A stretch of DNA of 64,000 nt from positions 16,436,643-16,500,642 of the forward strand of contig NC_037254.1 in NCBI RefSeq assembly GCF_000002425.4. The letters are read 5' to 3'. Of the stretch, positions 35,208 through 47,984 are shown in pieces (the stretch's first letter is position 1; each line of letters opens with the position of its first letter). This DNA comes from Physcomitrium patens. Taxonomy: Eukaryota; Streptophyta; Bryopsida; Funariales; Funariaceae. Both the position numbers and the translations under genes were made by a program. The notes beneath the pieces were generated by a model. It was given only the letters and a program-made list of their open reading frames with translations, searched no databases and was not told where the DNA came from.

Positions 35208-37150
35208 TACCACCAATTTCTTTTTCATATTAAAAAAAAACTAAGCCGCTATTTTTTAAAGAATAGGATAAAAAATATTTATAAAAAAAATTATATTTTA
35301 ATTTATACATAATAAATATTAATTTTAGTATTTTCAAGTATAAATTATGACATAGTTTTACTACATCCAACATATTAAATTTGAAAAATATTGTAGAAGT
35401 TTAATCATTCCATAATTTATAAAAGCTCATTCACTTACTAAATTTGAGATAAAATGTTATTTTTTTAATTAAATTGTTCAAAAAACTTAGTTATAAAGAT
35501 GTAACATGCTCATATTACCTTTTATCTTCTACAATAAATTAATTTTTTCTTTGGCTTCATTCCAGAATCTAAGATTTAAATTAGTTGTATTAAAAGTATT
35601 TATTAGCTAAGTGTAATTTATTTTATAATTTTTTTGAAACAAAATATATGTTAATGAGCTTTAAATGTGGATCTCACTGTAGTAGCATCTTCTTGATCCT
35701 TTTAAATAGTTTATAAGATTTAAAATATAAAATTTTCTTATTTTTTATATCAATAGTATTATAGCATTTATTATTTTGTAGGGTTAAATCTAAAAACTTA
35801 AAATCTCTTTGTTTGATTGCAAAAATAATTATAATTTATGAATCCATCACCGTTTTTTCGTAAATTAGTTTATACTCTCATCTTTTAACTTTTTTGTTTC
35901 TATCTGTTAACCTAAAATTTCTAACTTAAAATCTTTTAATAAATTATTAGATTCTTGTATATAATAGATTAACTTGTAAATTTTAATGTGTTCATATAAC
36001 TACTATTTTGATTTTTAATTCTTGCATTATTCTTTACATATCTTACTCTTTTTGATTTTTTATTGATTTTTTTATTCTATTTTAAAATATATCCACATAT
36101 CCTATTATATTCTTTATTTGATATTCTTGCAAATTAATTCTAAGATCCTAAACATTGTTAGAATATACTTTGAGTGGTTGTAATAGTAGATTGCTAATAA
36201 TTCTTTGATCTTTAAAATAGAAAGATGTTATATAAATTTCTAAAGTATGATTTTCTGAAGTTGAAATAATGTTATTATAAATCAACGGTCTTAGTTGGGC
36301 TACATTTTCTCAAATATAAAGTTTGAAATTTGTGTTTTTATTTTATTTCTACACCTTGTTCTAATTAAATTCATCTACTTTACCAAAGATTCAAAAATAT
36401 CAAAATTTTATATTCCATTAATTAATAAAATTCTAATATATTATGAAAGAACTACCTGTTGAATGATAAGACTTGTAATAATCCGAGTTTCCAATCTAAT
36501 CTTCAGTGATATACTTCACAATACATACATTATTTTTCGATATGGAGTTTAACAAATTCCAATCCCTCTCTAAGATCCATAAAGGGCCTCTAGATAGGAT
36601 GTATTTTACTAACCATAATTATAATTAAAAATACATAAATAAATTTTATATATTTAATGTATATTTAATAGAGCTTTAAAGATGCAGTCCATTGCATTTA
36701 ATGCAACTATTGTACTTCAAAATTATACAAAAGATTAAATCAAGTACTCATATTTTAAAATGAACAGATAGATAACATAGTCATAAGGGTTTCCAAATCA
36801 ATTAAAAAACAAAAAAAAAATCAATTTTAACCAAAAGAAAGTATGAATGTGTTTACTACAAAAAAATAAAAATAAAAATAAACATACATTTTCACATCCT
36901 TTTTCTAAAATGTGCTGTAAGGTGTCCAAATCAGTCAAAATTCAGAGTGGATACAAGAAGGCTGTGCAAACAAATACACACCAAAATCATAACAAAAATA
37001 ACAGTACTCTCCTTCAAACTCAAGCCACAAAATAAACGATAATTGAGAGTTAAATGCACCCCAGGTTTCCAAAATGTCAAAAAAATATATATTCCAAGAT
37101 ATTAAAACCCATCTTCAATCAAAGTAACAATGATAACAAAACACATATTC
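35208..37150. other. Gene-free AT-rich region
   Basis: No coding or transposon signal seen until the GC-rich cyclase island begins at about 37.15 kb. Confidence 0.7.
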
Positions 37151-37481
37151 TCAGAAGGAAATCCATCTCCCCTCTCACCACTCTCTACATTCCTACTGCC
37201 CCCCAAGCATCAAACTTTGAAGGAGGCCAGAAACAGCAGAGGAGACTACCAACCGACGAGGAAGAGGTCAGCGCGTGGGTGTGGGGGAGGGCGAGCGCGA
37301 AAGAAGGCAAGGAAGGAAAGTAGAACGAGTGGCGGTGACCAGGCCCTGAAGCCCAAAACGGAATACAAGTAGCACAGCACAGCACAGCACAGACCCTCCA
37401 TGCCAATGAAATGAAATGAAATGCCCTCCCACCATCCCACACACACACCTCCCCTCCACGCTCCGGCCTGCCCCCCAATCA

Positions 37482-39125
37482 TCAGTTGGTGAAGTTGGCC
37501 AGCGTGCTCTCCGGCTTGCCCTGCACAGCGTCCGCGTGCGCTTCCACTCCGAACCCGGGCACCACCAGCTCCTTGGTCAGCACTTCCGGCAGCTTGGGGA
37601 TGCCCGTCAGCGTGAACGTGTACATGAACTTGAAGGGCGTGATGGGATGCAGTCGCACCACTCCTCTCGCCTCCGCGAAGAACCCCGTGCCTCCCGTGAC
37701 GCCCATCAGCGTGTCCTGGAAGTTGATGAACGGCCCCTGCGCCCCGAGTCCCCGTCCCACCCCACAGTTCAATTCATCAGCACCCAACAGCCCTCCAACA
37801 TCCAACGTTCTACATTCTGGACGCCTGATCACCCAGTCCAACTGTGGAGTTGCATTTGGAAACGGGATCGCACCATGCCGCTGATGTGGCCCATGTCGCC
37901 CAAGTGCCAGCTCATGATGGTCTCGTAGTGATCGGGCGTGAAGAATGGCAAGCCGTGCAGTTCCGGAGCCCCCCTTCCCGGATACTGTTTCATGTGCAGG
38001 CAGATTCCCGTCGTGATGCCCAGCCTCGTCCGCAACGACGAATCGTACAGCTGCAAATACACACACCAATTCCCCCACCCTCAGTCCTCAGCGACCCCCG
38101 CGCCCCTTCTTACTCGTGTGATCCAACTTCAAGGGTGACGGACCTGGGTACGCGACTCTAACTTGTCGGCAGCACACGAGGCTGGGGATTGTACAAATCA
38201 CTGCACACCGCCCAGCGCCACTTACCTTGTTGGTGAAAGGGACCTGGTCGCCAAGAGCCTTGACGTGTTCTCCGGTCACCGGATCCGTTCTGTTGACGGA
38301 CTGTCTGCTCAATTCCAAGAACGCGGGACTGTCCCGGTCGAACTCGTTCAGCTCGTACACCGTGAAAGTCTGCTTCTTCGCTGCAACACCAGGCACCATC
38401 ACAAACCAGGGGCAACATCAGCTATTTGTGTGACCACCGGTGCGGGCCAGGCGTCGGGAACCCACCGTGGAGGAAGGGCAACAAACACGCCAGCGCTGTG
38501 CGTGCGGGGTGCACCGGAGAACCCATTCCGTCAGCCAGCACGTCGATACGTGCAGGGGTGTGTGGACAGTCTCCCATTCGGAGTCGGCCCCGGAATTCCA
38601 AGCCAGAGGCTGTGCCCTTTCGCCACGACGTCCAGCAGCAGGCCCTCCGACTACTTCGACGAAGCAGCGAAATTGCAGTGGAATAGCAGTGGAATTGCAG
38701 TGAAACGTGGGGTGGTGACCTGAACGCGTACCTAGCTTGGGAACGTCGTCCCACAGGAAAAGCCGGTCTGCGGCCTCGTTCATGCGAGACAGGGCGCTAT
38801 CATTGGGTGGCCCCATGTCGGCCAATTTCTGCAGCAGCGACTCGGTGCTGTCCACACAGCTGTGAGGCTCACCATCCGCAAACACTCTCGGCTCGACGTC
38901 GAGGACGGATCTGATGGAGGACTGGACCGGATTGCGTCGCTCACGGGGCGCCGATGCCGCGAGCTCACAGCCAGCACCTCCACGCGACCGCCGGGATGGC
39001 AAGCAAGGTGCTCTCAAACCCGCACCACCAGCTCGTCCCATTGCACGAACATCAGAAGGAGCTGCAGCACTACGACCCAGCATGCTGGAGCATCTGGCCG
39101 GAGCTTCGGCGATCATGACTTCCAT
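37482..39125 (-). CDS. AOC: Allene oxide cyclase, four exons
   Basis: Allene oxide cyclase (EC 5.3.99.6) turns the unstable 12,13-epoxide of linolenic acid into cis-OPDA in plastids, the jasmonate-pathway step. Exons on the minus strand: 39125-38732, 38380-38226, 38050-37874, 37736-37482. All introns are GT-AG (351, 175 and 137 bp) and the joined frame is 326 codons. Family motifs in order: [10 protein letters not shown] (exon 1); [15 protein letters not shown] and [10 protein letters not shown] (exon 2); RLGITTGIC and GDMGHIS (exon 3); [29 protein letters not shown] and the C-terminal LANFTN (exon 4). The last motif matches the usual C-terminus. Exon 1 codes about 110 residues before the barrel, rich in Ala, Arg and Ser early on, consistent with a plastid transit peptide. 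It is longer than in typical flowering-plant enzymes. The start ATG at 39125 is the first in frame; Met15 is an alternative. No frameshift or stop is seen, so it appears functional. The 3' flank has AGCAC and GAAAT short tandem repeats. Confidence 0.93.
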
Positions 39126-39273
39126 GTCGATGGATGCGATGCGAATTTTCGGGGACGCTGCAAACGAACCCGGTGAAGCAAACCCGAGGGGGAGAGATCG
39201 GGAGCAGGAACTTTCGGAGCGGTGTGAGCGTTGTTGTGAGCGTTGTTATGAGGGAATGCGATTGTGGGCACGG

Positions 39274-39281
39274 CTTTATAT
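39274..39281 (-). promoter_or_regulatory. Probable TATA box of the cyclase gene
   Basis: ATATAAAG on the minus strand, about 150 bp upstream of the ATG. This would leave a 5' leader of roughly 115-120 bases. Confidence 0.55.
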
Positions 39282-39454
39282 GGGCACGCGCCCAGGCGAG
39301 TGATGGGTTTGACGGGACCGCAATCTGAAGATTCTGGGTTGACTCACAGTCAAGCACGAGAAAGTATGGTTGCCGCTGCCGGCAGCTGGGACGCCCACAT
39401 GTACGACCAATCGGGCACTTTACTTGATCATCACCAGCGGGACAACGGGGCAAG

Positions 39455-39803
39455 GCGGGGCTTCGTTCGAAGAACGACTTGCCGACAGTGGGGAACTGGG
39501 AAGTGGGGGCGATGGTAAGCATTGCATTGCAGAACGGCGATTTGACGGTTCGGGAGGAGATTGTCGGAGGTTGAACGTCTGGCTGGGGAGGCATGTGTCC
39601 TGTGAAGGTGAAGGTGGGTTCTTGGCTACTCACTTGGCGATGCATTTGGCGGATGTGGAGCGCGACGGCAGCGCAGCTAAGCCGCAAAGGCGGCTGCATG
39701 GGTGGGGGAGTCGGCCCAACGAACTGCAGGGCATCCGGATGTTGAGCAATGGCATGGAATTGTACTCTCAATCTCCTTCTTTCACTGTCCAGTGTCGGTA
39801 TGG
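39455..39803. repeat. Inverted repeat arm upstream of the cyclase gene
   Basis: This GC-rich segment, 330-680 bp upstream of the cyclase ATG, is the reverse complement of 41450-41798 at roughly 85% identity by eye, with a few small indels. Both strands happen to be open over most of it. I see no known domain in any frame, so promoter or leader DNA is as likely as coding DNA. A TATAAAAT sequence on the plus strand lies just past its right edge (39810-39817). Confidence 0.85.
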
Positions 39804-41449
39804 TGCACTATAAAATATCTGTTGCCGCGATTTGGTGTCATCTTCACACTTCCATCCTTTCAGGAGTGTTGATGATCGGGTAACTGTTAATCCCTGTGGT
39901 CTGAGATATCCAATTTAGCGGGGCGCTGAATCGGCTATCGTCTTGGGAACCGTTAAATTTTGTGGCCCAGTTTTTGGATTTTTATTTCTGTGGAAGTAAG
40001 ACAACAAGTTGAAGAAAAAGCTTTTGAAGTGTGGCATTGATACATTCTAGAAGTTTCATCTCATTTATTTTCTGTCAAAGAAGTAGAAGAGGAATCCCAC
40101 ACCAAATACACAACAACTCCATTTTAATTTCTTCTATATTTTTTGTAAATATTATATTAAAATTTAATTGCATATTGGCACATGTTAACTACATTTAAGT
40201 AATAAACACGTGGTCTAGAGACAATTAACTAGGCCTAAAATAACAAGTAAGAAAGACATGATTTTATCTTTAAATAATATATGATACAAAGATTAAATTT
40301 TAAATATGTCAAATGTAATAAAATAAAGCTGATTAAATTTAAGTTTTATTACAAATGGATTTAGTTTTTTCCTATTAGTCAAGAGTTTCGATCTTATTTC
40401 TATTAAACACAATCTTTAAATAATATAATTAAAATAAATATTAATCATGGTATTGAAGAACCAACTTAGTTCATTCTAAAATGATAAGACACTAAATGAT
40501 TTTTTTCAAACTTGACACCTATCTAGAAGATGATTTCTAAAAAAAAATACTTATATAATTTATTTTATTTTAAATACTTTCTCAAAATATTCTAAAACAA
40601 AAAATTAAAATTAATCAACAAACAAATTCAATTATTTTTATTTTTATCAATATTTATAAATAGAATCAAAATTATTATAATTACTACTAATATTTCTTGT
40701 TTTAATATAGCAAAAGTATAGTAAATTAGTTTATGTTCATATCCAATTATAATTGTAACAAGATATATTTTAAAATAACATCATTGACATATACTTTGTT
40801 GATGTCATTGCTTCTTTGTCTGCATTTATATAATATTTGAAATATCTCTACTTTTAGTAGGTAGCATTGTGTGACCTAAAGTCAATGTTTAGCTTGCTAT
40901 GCTTCATTGTGGGCGTCAAAATAGAAGTTTGGTATAAAAGAACTTCTTTGAAAAAATCCATGTCGACCAAAAGTTAAATAATGGTTTCATGATTTTTGAA
41001 TGCCCCTTATTAAACTTCCTACAATAGTAAAAAAGATTTTGTTTAACTGCAACACATAATTGGCTCAGTTACCGTCTACTTTAACAATAATAATTCGTTT
41101 TCACCAACTAAAATTAAAAGAAGACAACTAATAAAGGATATTTTGAGGTGGACCCCATGACATTCAAGCTTTCTATGCATGCCTTATTTTAATATTTTCC
41201 CATAAACTTGGCACATTCTCCTCATTTTCTAGTAGCTTCTTACATTCTCTTCGAAATTCTATATTTGTGCTCTCTCACAAACTTCTCTATTCTCAAAACA
41301 TACTTTTTCAAACTATTATCCTCTCGTAATGCCCAATAATGTTTCACCTATCCCTAAATGAAGTTAAGTGTGCGCACTAACACACCGAAAAAAGCATAAA
41401 CCATTTCTGAACCCATCCAGCTCAAATGCGACAGAACTTTCACCGAGCG
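39804..41449. other. AT-rich spacer between two GC-rich inverted arms
   Basis: About 1.65 kb without coding signal. The composition matches the general AT-rich background rather than the arms, which could mean that an insertion separated two facing copies. Confidence 0.6.
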
Positions 41450-41798
41450 CCATACCGACAGTGAGTCAGTGAGAGAAGGAGATTGACATGCAATTCCATG
41501 GAATCGCTCAACATCCGGATGCCCTGCAGTTGGTTGGGCCGACCACCCCGCCCATGCAGCCGCCTCGGCGGCTCAGCTGCGCTGTCGTTGCGCTCCACAT
41601 CCCCCAAAAGCATCGCCAAGTGAATAGCCAGGCACCCACCTTCACCTTCACAGAACACGTACCTCCCCAGCCAGACGGTCAACCTCCGACAATCTCCTCC
41701 GGGACCGTCAAATCGCTGTCCTGCAATGCTTTCCATCGCCCGCACTTCCCAGTTCCCCACTGTCCGCAAGTCGTGCTTCGAATGAAACTCCGCCTCGG
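41450..41798. repeat. Second arm of the cyclase-upstream inverted repeat
   Basis: Partner of 39455-39803. The match begins at CATACCGACA (41451) and ends near CGCCTCGG (41791-41798). No cyclase exon follows on either side, so only the upstream segment was duplicated or has survived. Confidence 0.85.
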
Positions 41799-41836
41799 AT
41801 TGTTGTTTATATTGATTTTATGACAATAGTACAAAA

Positions 41837-42139
41837 GTGGTGCAGGGATGGAGCTCCGCACAATGCATAGGGACAGACTTAGGATTGTGTGTTGAACTCT
41901 TCGCAGCCATGTGCCCGTTTGTGCTTCCTAAGCACGCAAGGATTGTAATTAGACTTCCAGGATTGCAGTATAGTTTAAATAGCAGATCGAATCTGTTAGC
42001 CTTTGGTCTAATAAGCCACAAAGTAGAGAAAAGGTTTTTACAATGTGGCAACATGAGCTATCAAGGTGCTTTCGGGCACCAACCAACTAGGAGACAATCC
42101 AAGAGAGCATTCAAGGGAAACAAGGACTCTGTGAGCTAG
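41837..42139 (+). CDS. Hypothetical 100-codon ORF
   Basis: Open frame of normal composition just beyond the second inverted arm. It starts MVQGWSSAQC and ends with a basic stretch (TRRQSKRAFKGNK). No domain recognised. It could be a captured gene fragment or the leader of an old retroelement; 42140-42950 after it shows no gene. Confidence 0.25.
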   Translation: MVQGWSSAQCIGTDLGLCVELFAAMCPFVLPKHARIVIRLPGLQYSLNSRSNLLAFGLISHKVEKRFLQCGNMSYQGAFGHQPTRRQSKRAFKGNKDSVS

Positions 42140-42949
42140 TGACTAATACGAATATTCTGAAAGTGAAAACACACTCGAGAAACAGTAAAGCGATTCACCC
42201 CCTTTAACCACAAGGTTTTATTTCTATCTTTAGTCCTTAACTGCTCGTTGTCTGTACGATAACTATGGGCTATTGAACAACTAGTGAGTTAATTGAAGTT
42301 GTAATAATGATAATGACGTCGTTGTCAGTGAGGAGAGTGTTACTTGTAATGCACTCCTTCATTCTTTGTATTATATGTTTGATATTGTACCCTGTTGTTG
42401 ATTCCTCTCTTTGCATTCTTTTGAGCTGCTTCTAACACAAATAGATAATTTATCAATGGTAACAATCTATTCCTGATTCATCTTGTTTTATTCTAGCCCA
42501 TTTACTAATTATTATTGTACCATATTAATCCTAACATTTCCTAAGATAGAGTGAGGTTTTGTTGCTTGCTTTGAGGTGTTTCCTTGTTGTTCTTCACAGA
42601 ATCATTGATTTCTCCATGGGATTTTTGTTTAGGCAACTTTAGAGATTGGTGATTCACGACCCTTTTTATTTTGAAGTAGAGAAAGTTGATGATTTTGCCC
42701 CAATACTTCTTATTCTTCTTGAGCCTTGTTTGTCTTCAACTCTAATATCAATCAAGAAGTGCTATGTTGTTAGAAAGGTGATTTGGCCAAGAATGTATTA
42801 TACTTGAAATAAGTGTTATCTCAACATTCATAGATTTAGTGGATCTAAATATAAATATTTTAGATCTCTTGTTGAAGTTGAGAGGTACTTAGATATTAAG
42901 AATCAAGATTGATCAAACAAAGATTCAAGGCCTAATTTTGCTTTGTTGG

Positions 42950-43869
42950 TATAGATCCGTAGCTGATCCAGTTGCTTGATTAAATAGTGAGCTTGTTATA
43001 GTTTAGTTGGTACATATGTTACAATTAAATCTCATGCTTGTGGTCTTTTTCTAATAAAATAATGTTAGATCTCAATATGCTTTCTTAGTATATAAAGTAC
43101 AAGATTGTCTACCAATTTGATGCTTAATTAATTATTAATATAAAATTGAGTTGGTGATTCATCACATAAGTGGAATTCATTTAGTAATATGCATAAGTAG
43201 CAAATGTTTTTGTAGCTTCTCATAAGCTATGGTAATTTACTTTTATAGTAGAAAAAATAATAATTGATTGAAGTTTGTTGCCTCAATCTATAATATTGCT
43301 ATTGAGCTTATTTATGATTCATATGGTAGATTGTTAAGTATCCAAATTGTACCCAAAGTCAAAACTAGTGAAGGTATAATAACTTAATTCTATTGTCAAA
43401 AGAAAGTATAAATTCCAATTATTTGTTTCTTTGAGATAGTGTAGGATATGCTTCACAATAATCTAATTTTCTTATGGTTCTTGCATGTATTTGTACATAT
43501 TTCCTATGGCATAGTTTATGTCTATACTTATGATAATGACTACTAAACATAAGCATCTGAAAAGTGATTTATATAATGGAAGCTCAATTAGCTTTGTGTG
43601 CACATTTTTTTCTTAAATTTGAAACCATTGCTTATTGGGATGGATCCATGATTGCAATTTTGCATTATGAAACAATTCAACATGGTATAAATAAACTTTC
43701 TCTGATGTAATTAGATTCCATGAGAACTATATTTTATCTTGATATCTTAGAATCAAGCATCTTTTAATAGTGTCATTTTGAATTTTGTGGTGAATAGGAT
43801 TTTAACTTTGTCGATTTTATTTTCATTGTTTCATATTAATAGTAGATCATCTACATACAATATAAGAAT

Positions 43870-43903
<34 letters not shown>

Positions 43904-45480
43904 ATATGAATAGTACATATTATGATTTGTTATATTTTTTATCAGCCTTTTTTCTTTGAAATAGCTATCAAGACAACTATATGAAGCTCAAAGATCTTGA
44001 CATAGTCCATATAGGGCTTTCAAAATTTTAGCGTTCTTATTCCATAAAAACTATCTAAGACTTCCATAAAAAATTCTTCTTTTAATTTTTTGTTAAGAAA
44101 TATTGTCTTAATGTCCATCTATATGATTCATCATTGCTTTTGTGCTGCCAATGCAAGTACCATATATATTATTGATCAACACATAATAGGTGCAAATATA
44201 TCAAATTTATCTAAATCTTCTCACTGTTCATTCCTTGTATAACTATTCTTGCTTTTAGCTAAAGTATTTTACTTGATGGACTTATTTTGGTTCTATAAAT
44301 CTATTTTATTAAAATGAGTTCTTTGTCTTTTCATAAGTATACTAATTTATATATTTTATTTTTATATATTGATTCAATTTCATGTCATCCTTCTATCTTA
44401 TATCTTTGATTGCCTCTACATAAATTAAAAGTTTTCTATGAGTATTTAGAAAGTTGGTGCTTGATGTTGTTTGCAACTTGCGCACATTATATTTGTTTAT
44501 AGAAGAACTTATAGTCATACTTAATACAAGATTTGATATAAGAATTTTTTTATTAAATAATTAAATATTTCAATGAATTATATTTTTCACAATATTTGTG
44601 AAATAAAATTCATTAATTTCAAATAGTAATGATGCAAGTATTTTATAGATTTTGCAAATTTTTGACTTAAGTGGCTATTGTCATATACTAAAGATCAAAT
44701 ACTATTGTGGAAATCTTTTTATTTTATTTTATTTTTTTATATATGGACTATATTAAAAATTTTCTATCTCAAGCTAAATTTTGAAATTCTCATTTATTGG
44801 ATTTATTGAGATAGCTTCCAAAAATTGCTTCTTCAATTCATTTTTGCTGCAATAGACTTAGACAAAGAATTACTTCATTTGTATTGATTGGACTTTTTTT
44901 TGGAAAAATAGTCATGCATATTATTTTTATTGAATAAGAGGTTATATATAAAAGTATTTTAGTTTGTAAAATCCTTGAAGAATAATTCACTTAAGTATTC
45001 TAATAAGTCCAAAGAAAATATCTAATTATTATAAAATATTCTATTAGGCTTCTTGAAACAAGAAAGATTTTATTTAATCACTTTTCTTAAATTTAACTAA
45101 GTTTGAGCTTATAATTCTTTTGTTTCATTATTATTTTTAAAATATATGTTCTTTTATTGAGTATCGATATCTCTCTCTTCACCTAAAGTTTCTTATGCAT
45201 GTCTTTGAGTAGTATAATTATATTCCTTGTCCATAAGTTAGTGATTTGGTGTATTTATTGATACTTTATCTTGACTTGTATGATTGTCTAACATACTATC
45301 AAATAGAAAGATCTTCTCCTTATTGACTATAGTGTGGTCTAAAAGGAGATATCATACCTTTTCTTTGTCAAAAATTGTATCCTTTGAAATTAATATTCTT
45401 ATCTTTTTTGTATCATATATCATATATTCTTCACTTTTAGAATCATAATTTATAAATAGACATATTTTTATTTTATTATC
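42950..45480 (-). mobile_element. copia-3 remnant: integrase end, RT, RNase H
   Basis: A heavily broken Ty1/copia pol on the minus strand. The integrase C-terminal region lies near 45300-45450 (KLYDSKSE then ISKDTIFD, resembling the usual YKLYNPKSKK-type segment). The RT shows KALYGLCQDL (near 44000-44030) and ILILYVDDLL (near 43840-43870). The RNase H remnant continues toward 42950. The integrase core at 54380-54830 may be the other half of the same element, separated by later insertions. Confidence 0.7.
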
Positions 45481-45642
45481 TATTTTTTTTTTTAAATATA
45501 TATATGTTGTTATGATGTAATATGGCTAATGAATGAAAGAGAGAAAAAAATATTATATTATAGAAGATCTTATTTTAAAATATTATAGAAAATATCTTAG
45601 AAAATAGGTAATAGTCAAAAAGATAGTTAAATTGAGTAGTAT

Positions 45643-46174
45643 TTGAAACATGACCAGTCTATCTCAAGTATTGAAGATCTTTTTAATCTACAACAACATA
45701 AAATATTATCACAAGGTAGGACAAGCTTGATCTAAACAAAGCATAATAAAATTAAATAAAATAGAAAATAGAAGATAATATCAAGTGATCAAAATTAAAA
45801 TAGTATAGAAAAAAATAGAAAGTTATAAAATTTGATTATATTAATAAAAAGGATTCAATAATATATGTGATCAAATATCCCAAAAGTTCTTAGCTAGTCC
45901 TATTTATACTTTATTCTACCACCGTGGACTTTGTAGAATGTTCCTAAATGATGGACCTTACTTAGATAACTACCTTAAACTTCTTTAAGAAGATTCTATG
46001 ATAGGCCCTATTTCAATAATCATTCTAATTTTTTTTAGAATATTCTTTTATTGATCCTATTTAGTTCATTAATCTAATTCCAATTCTAAAAACTTCCATA
46101 ACTTTTCAAACATGGTTCTAACTATCTATCTATATGTGTCAATAATACAAATATCTTATCTTTAATCTGTTACA
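45643..46174 (-). repeat. gypsy-2 3' LTR
   Basis: Aligns along its length with 52309-52892 (shared blocks such as AAGTATTGAAGA and TAATCTAA), with many substitutions and indels. The minus strand starts TGTAACAG. A polypurine tract AGAAGAGA lies just inside (about 46179-46187). Confidence 0.75.
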
Positions 46175-47400
46175 ATTAATTCTCTTCTATTAATGTAGAA
46201 CATCTATTTTTCACTTCTAATGGTATTTTCAAGTTATTTCTTGGTTATGGATAAGTTTTTGTGTGATTTCCACGTTGCATCAAAAATAAGTTAATATTTC
46301 CTAAGAACTTTGTACTAAAATTGTAGATGTCTACTACTATGGCAAAAGTAGCAATGATCCAAAATGCTATCCACTTCATACACTTGTTAGTCATCAATAA
46401 TAATTAGAGGTGGTAGTGGTGGTGGTTGATATCGATTTGGAAAGTACTTTGGCTTGGTATAAAATTCCTTCAATTATGAAATATATAAGATTGGATGGAT
46501 CCAAATATGTGGCAAAACTTGAAATAATATGCAACATAAAAAATCTTTAGAAAAATGTAAAAATGTCAAAGCCATCAAGGTGTTACTTTATGGATTTGGA
46601 TTGATATAGCAAATGACAAATTGGCATTGGAAAGTAATACCCAATCACCCTCTTAGAAGATCTTGTATTACCAGTGGTTATTCACATACTACTTATTTCG
46701 ATTCTGTGTAGTTAAGAGGTTATATTGTGGTTCTTATATGGCCATTATAAGCTATTATATAAATTCTTTTATTATTAGGTTATTAGTATTGATAGAAAAA
46801 TAGAAAGTTGTTGGCATAATCGGATGTTGATTGGTATTAGAGAAAAATAATAAATAATTAGTACTTGCTTGAATACTATCAATATAAGTGAAACTCCAAG
46901 GGCATCAACTATTCATCTCAATTATTATAATAAACTGCCACAAATGCTCACATCATATCTTTCAAGGTGTGATTTGCATGCTCTATTTGTCCATCTATTT
47001 GGAATAAGCTTGCATGATTCATATGCCACATATTGAAGGCCCTTATTAAAATCTTATTGAAAGATTGTTCTAATAGCAAAGTTGGAAGCATCAATGTGAA
47101 GCGTACAATGAAGGTTGAAATTATACAGTTGAAATATTAGAGCAGTAATGAGTGCCTTCTTGAACCTATCAAAGGCACTTTGCTACTCTAGTTTCTATTC
47201 AAATGAAGCAACTTTCTCAAATAGGTTTGTCAATGAGGTAGCAATGTATGCAAATCATCAAATAAAACGGCAATAATATCTAGCAAGGCCTAAAAATGAG
47301 TAGATTTAAGAAACATCCTTGGAAGGTTGGCCAATTCTCCACTGCTTTCACCTTATCTTGCTCTATATACATACCTTTGGAGGACACCACATGCTCCAAA
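46175..47400 (-). pseudogene. gypsy-2 3' internal part: RT end, integrase fragment, chromodomain
   Basis: Decayed Ty3 pol on the minus strand. RT end near 47340-47400 (HVVSSKG then KAVENWP), RNase H trace near 47080 (IDASNFAI), integrase piece near 46950-47010 (DGQIEHANHTL, compare DGQTERVN), GPF/Y trace near 46490 (HPILYIS) and a chromodomain start near 46340-46390 (VYEVDSILD). Most of RNase H and the integrase core are deleted. The chromodomain marks it as a chromovirus different from gypsy-1. Confidence 0.75.
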
Positions 47401-47984
47401 AGATCTACTAGTTGGATAGAAGTGAAATTTGGCATGGTATTAGAAGTCGTGAAGATCAAGCTATATACCTATTTTGAATTGAAGTTAACAATTGAGGAAA
47501 GAGAACTCACTGCTAGAATATTTGTATTAACTTTTAAGTTGGCAGTCAAGTAACATTAGTGTGGTTTTTGGATGTTTTCTTATGATCTATAAGTTGGATT
47601 GAGGTGAATTCTTTTTGAACATATAAAAGACTTATAGTGGCATTTATATGCAAATTTTTTCTTCAAATGGATGATTAAATTAGAAATTATAGCTTACTAA
47701 AGCTTACTAATTAGGATTAGGGCCTGCAAAGAAAAATCAAAATTACCTAATTATAAAAGTAATGAGGCAATTGGAATTTATGTGTGATTGAAATTACTAA
47801 AAAAAATATTTTTAGTACTTTGTATAGAATTTAAGAACTTTGAACTAAAATTCAAGTTGTACTCTTCTTATATAAGTGAAACATATTAAGATTTTAGATA
47901 ATTGTAAAATATAACTTCACCTTCCAGAGCCAAATGCATGGTACATTTTAAAGAAGATGACACATTATATGACATTGATAATAT
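47395..47984 (+). repeat. Repeat X, partial copy
   Basis: A direct match to 57210-57830 (for example AGTTGGCAG then CAAGTAACAT, and GTGTGGTTTTTGGA). It ends exactly where gypsy-1-like gag begins. No coding potential. Probably the 3' part of a long LTR of another element family. Confidence 0.7.

Noticed and set aside
37486-39303. Several plus-strand frames across the cyclase gene
   Set aside because: They are shadows of the four minus-strand exons and their introns.
39070-39771. 233-codon minus-strand frame upstream of the cyclase
   Set aside because: It overlaps cyclase exon 1, the TATA box and the inverted arm. Open frames on both strands are expected in GC-rich DNA. The partner arm is open too, but no domain is seen.
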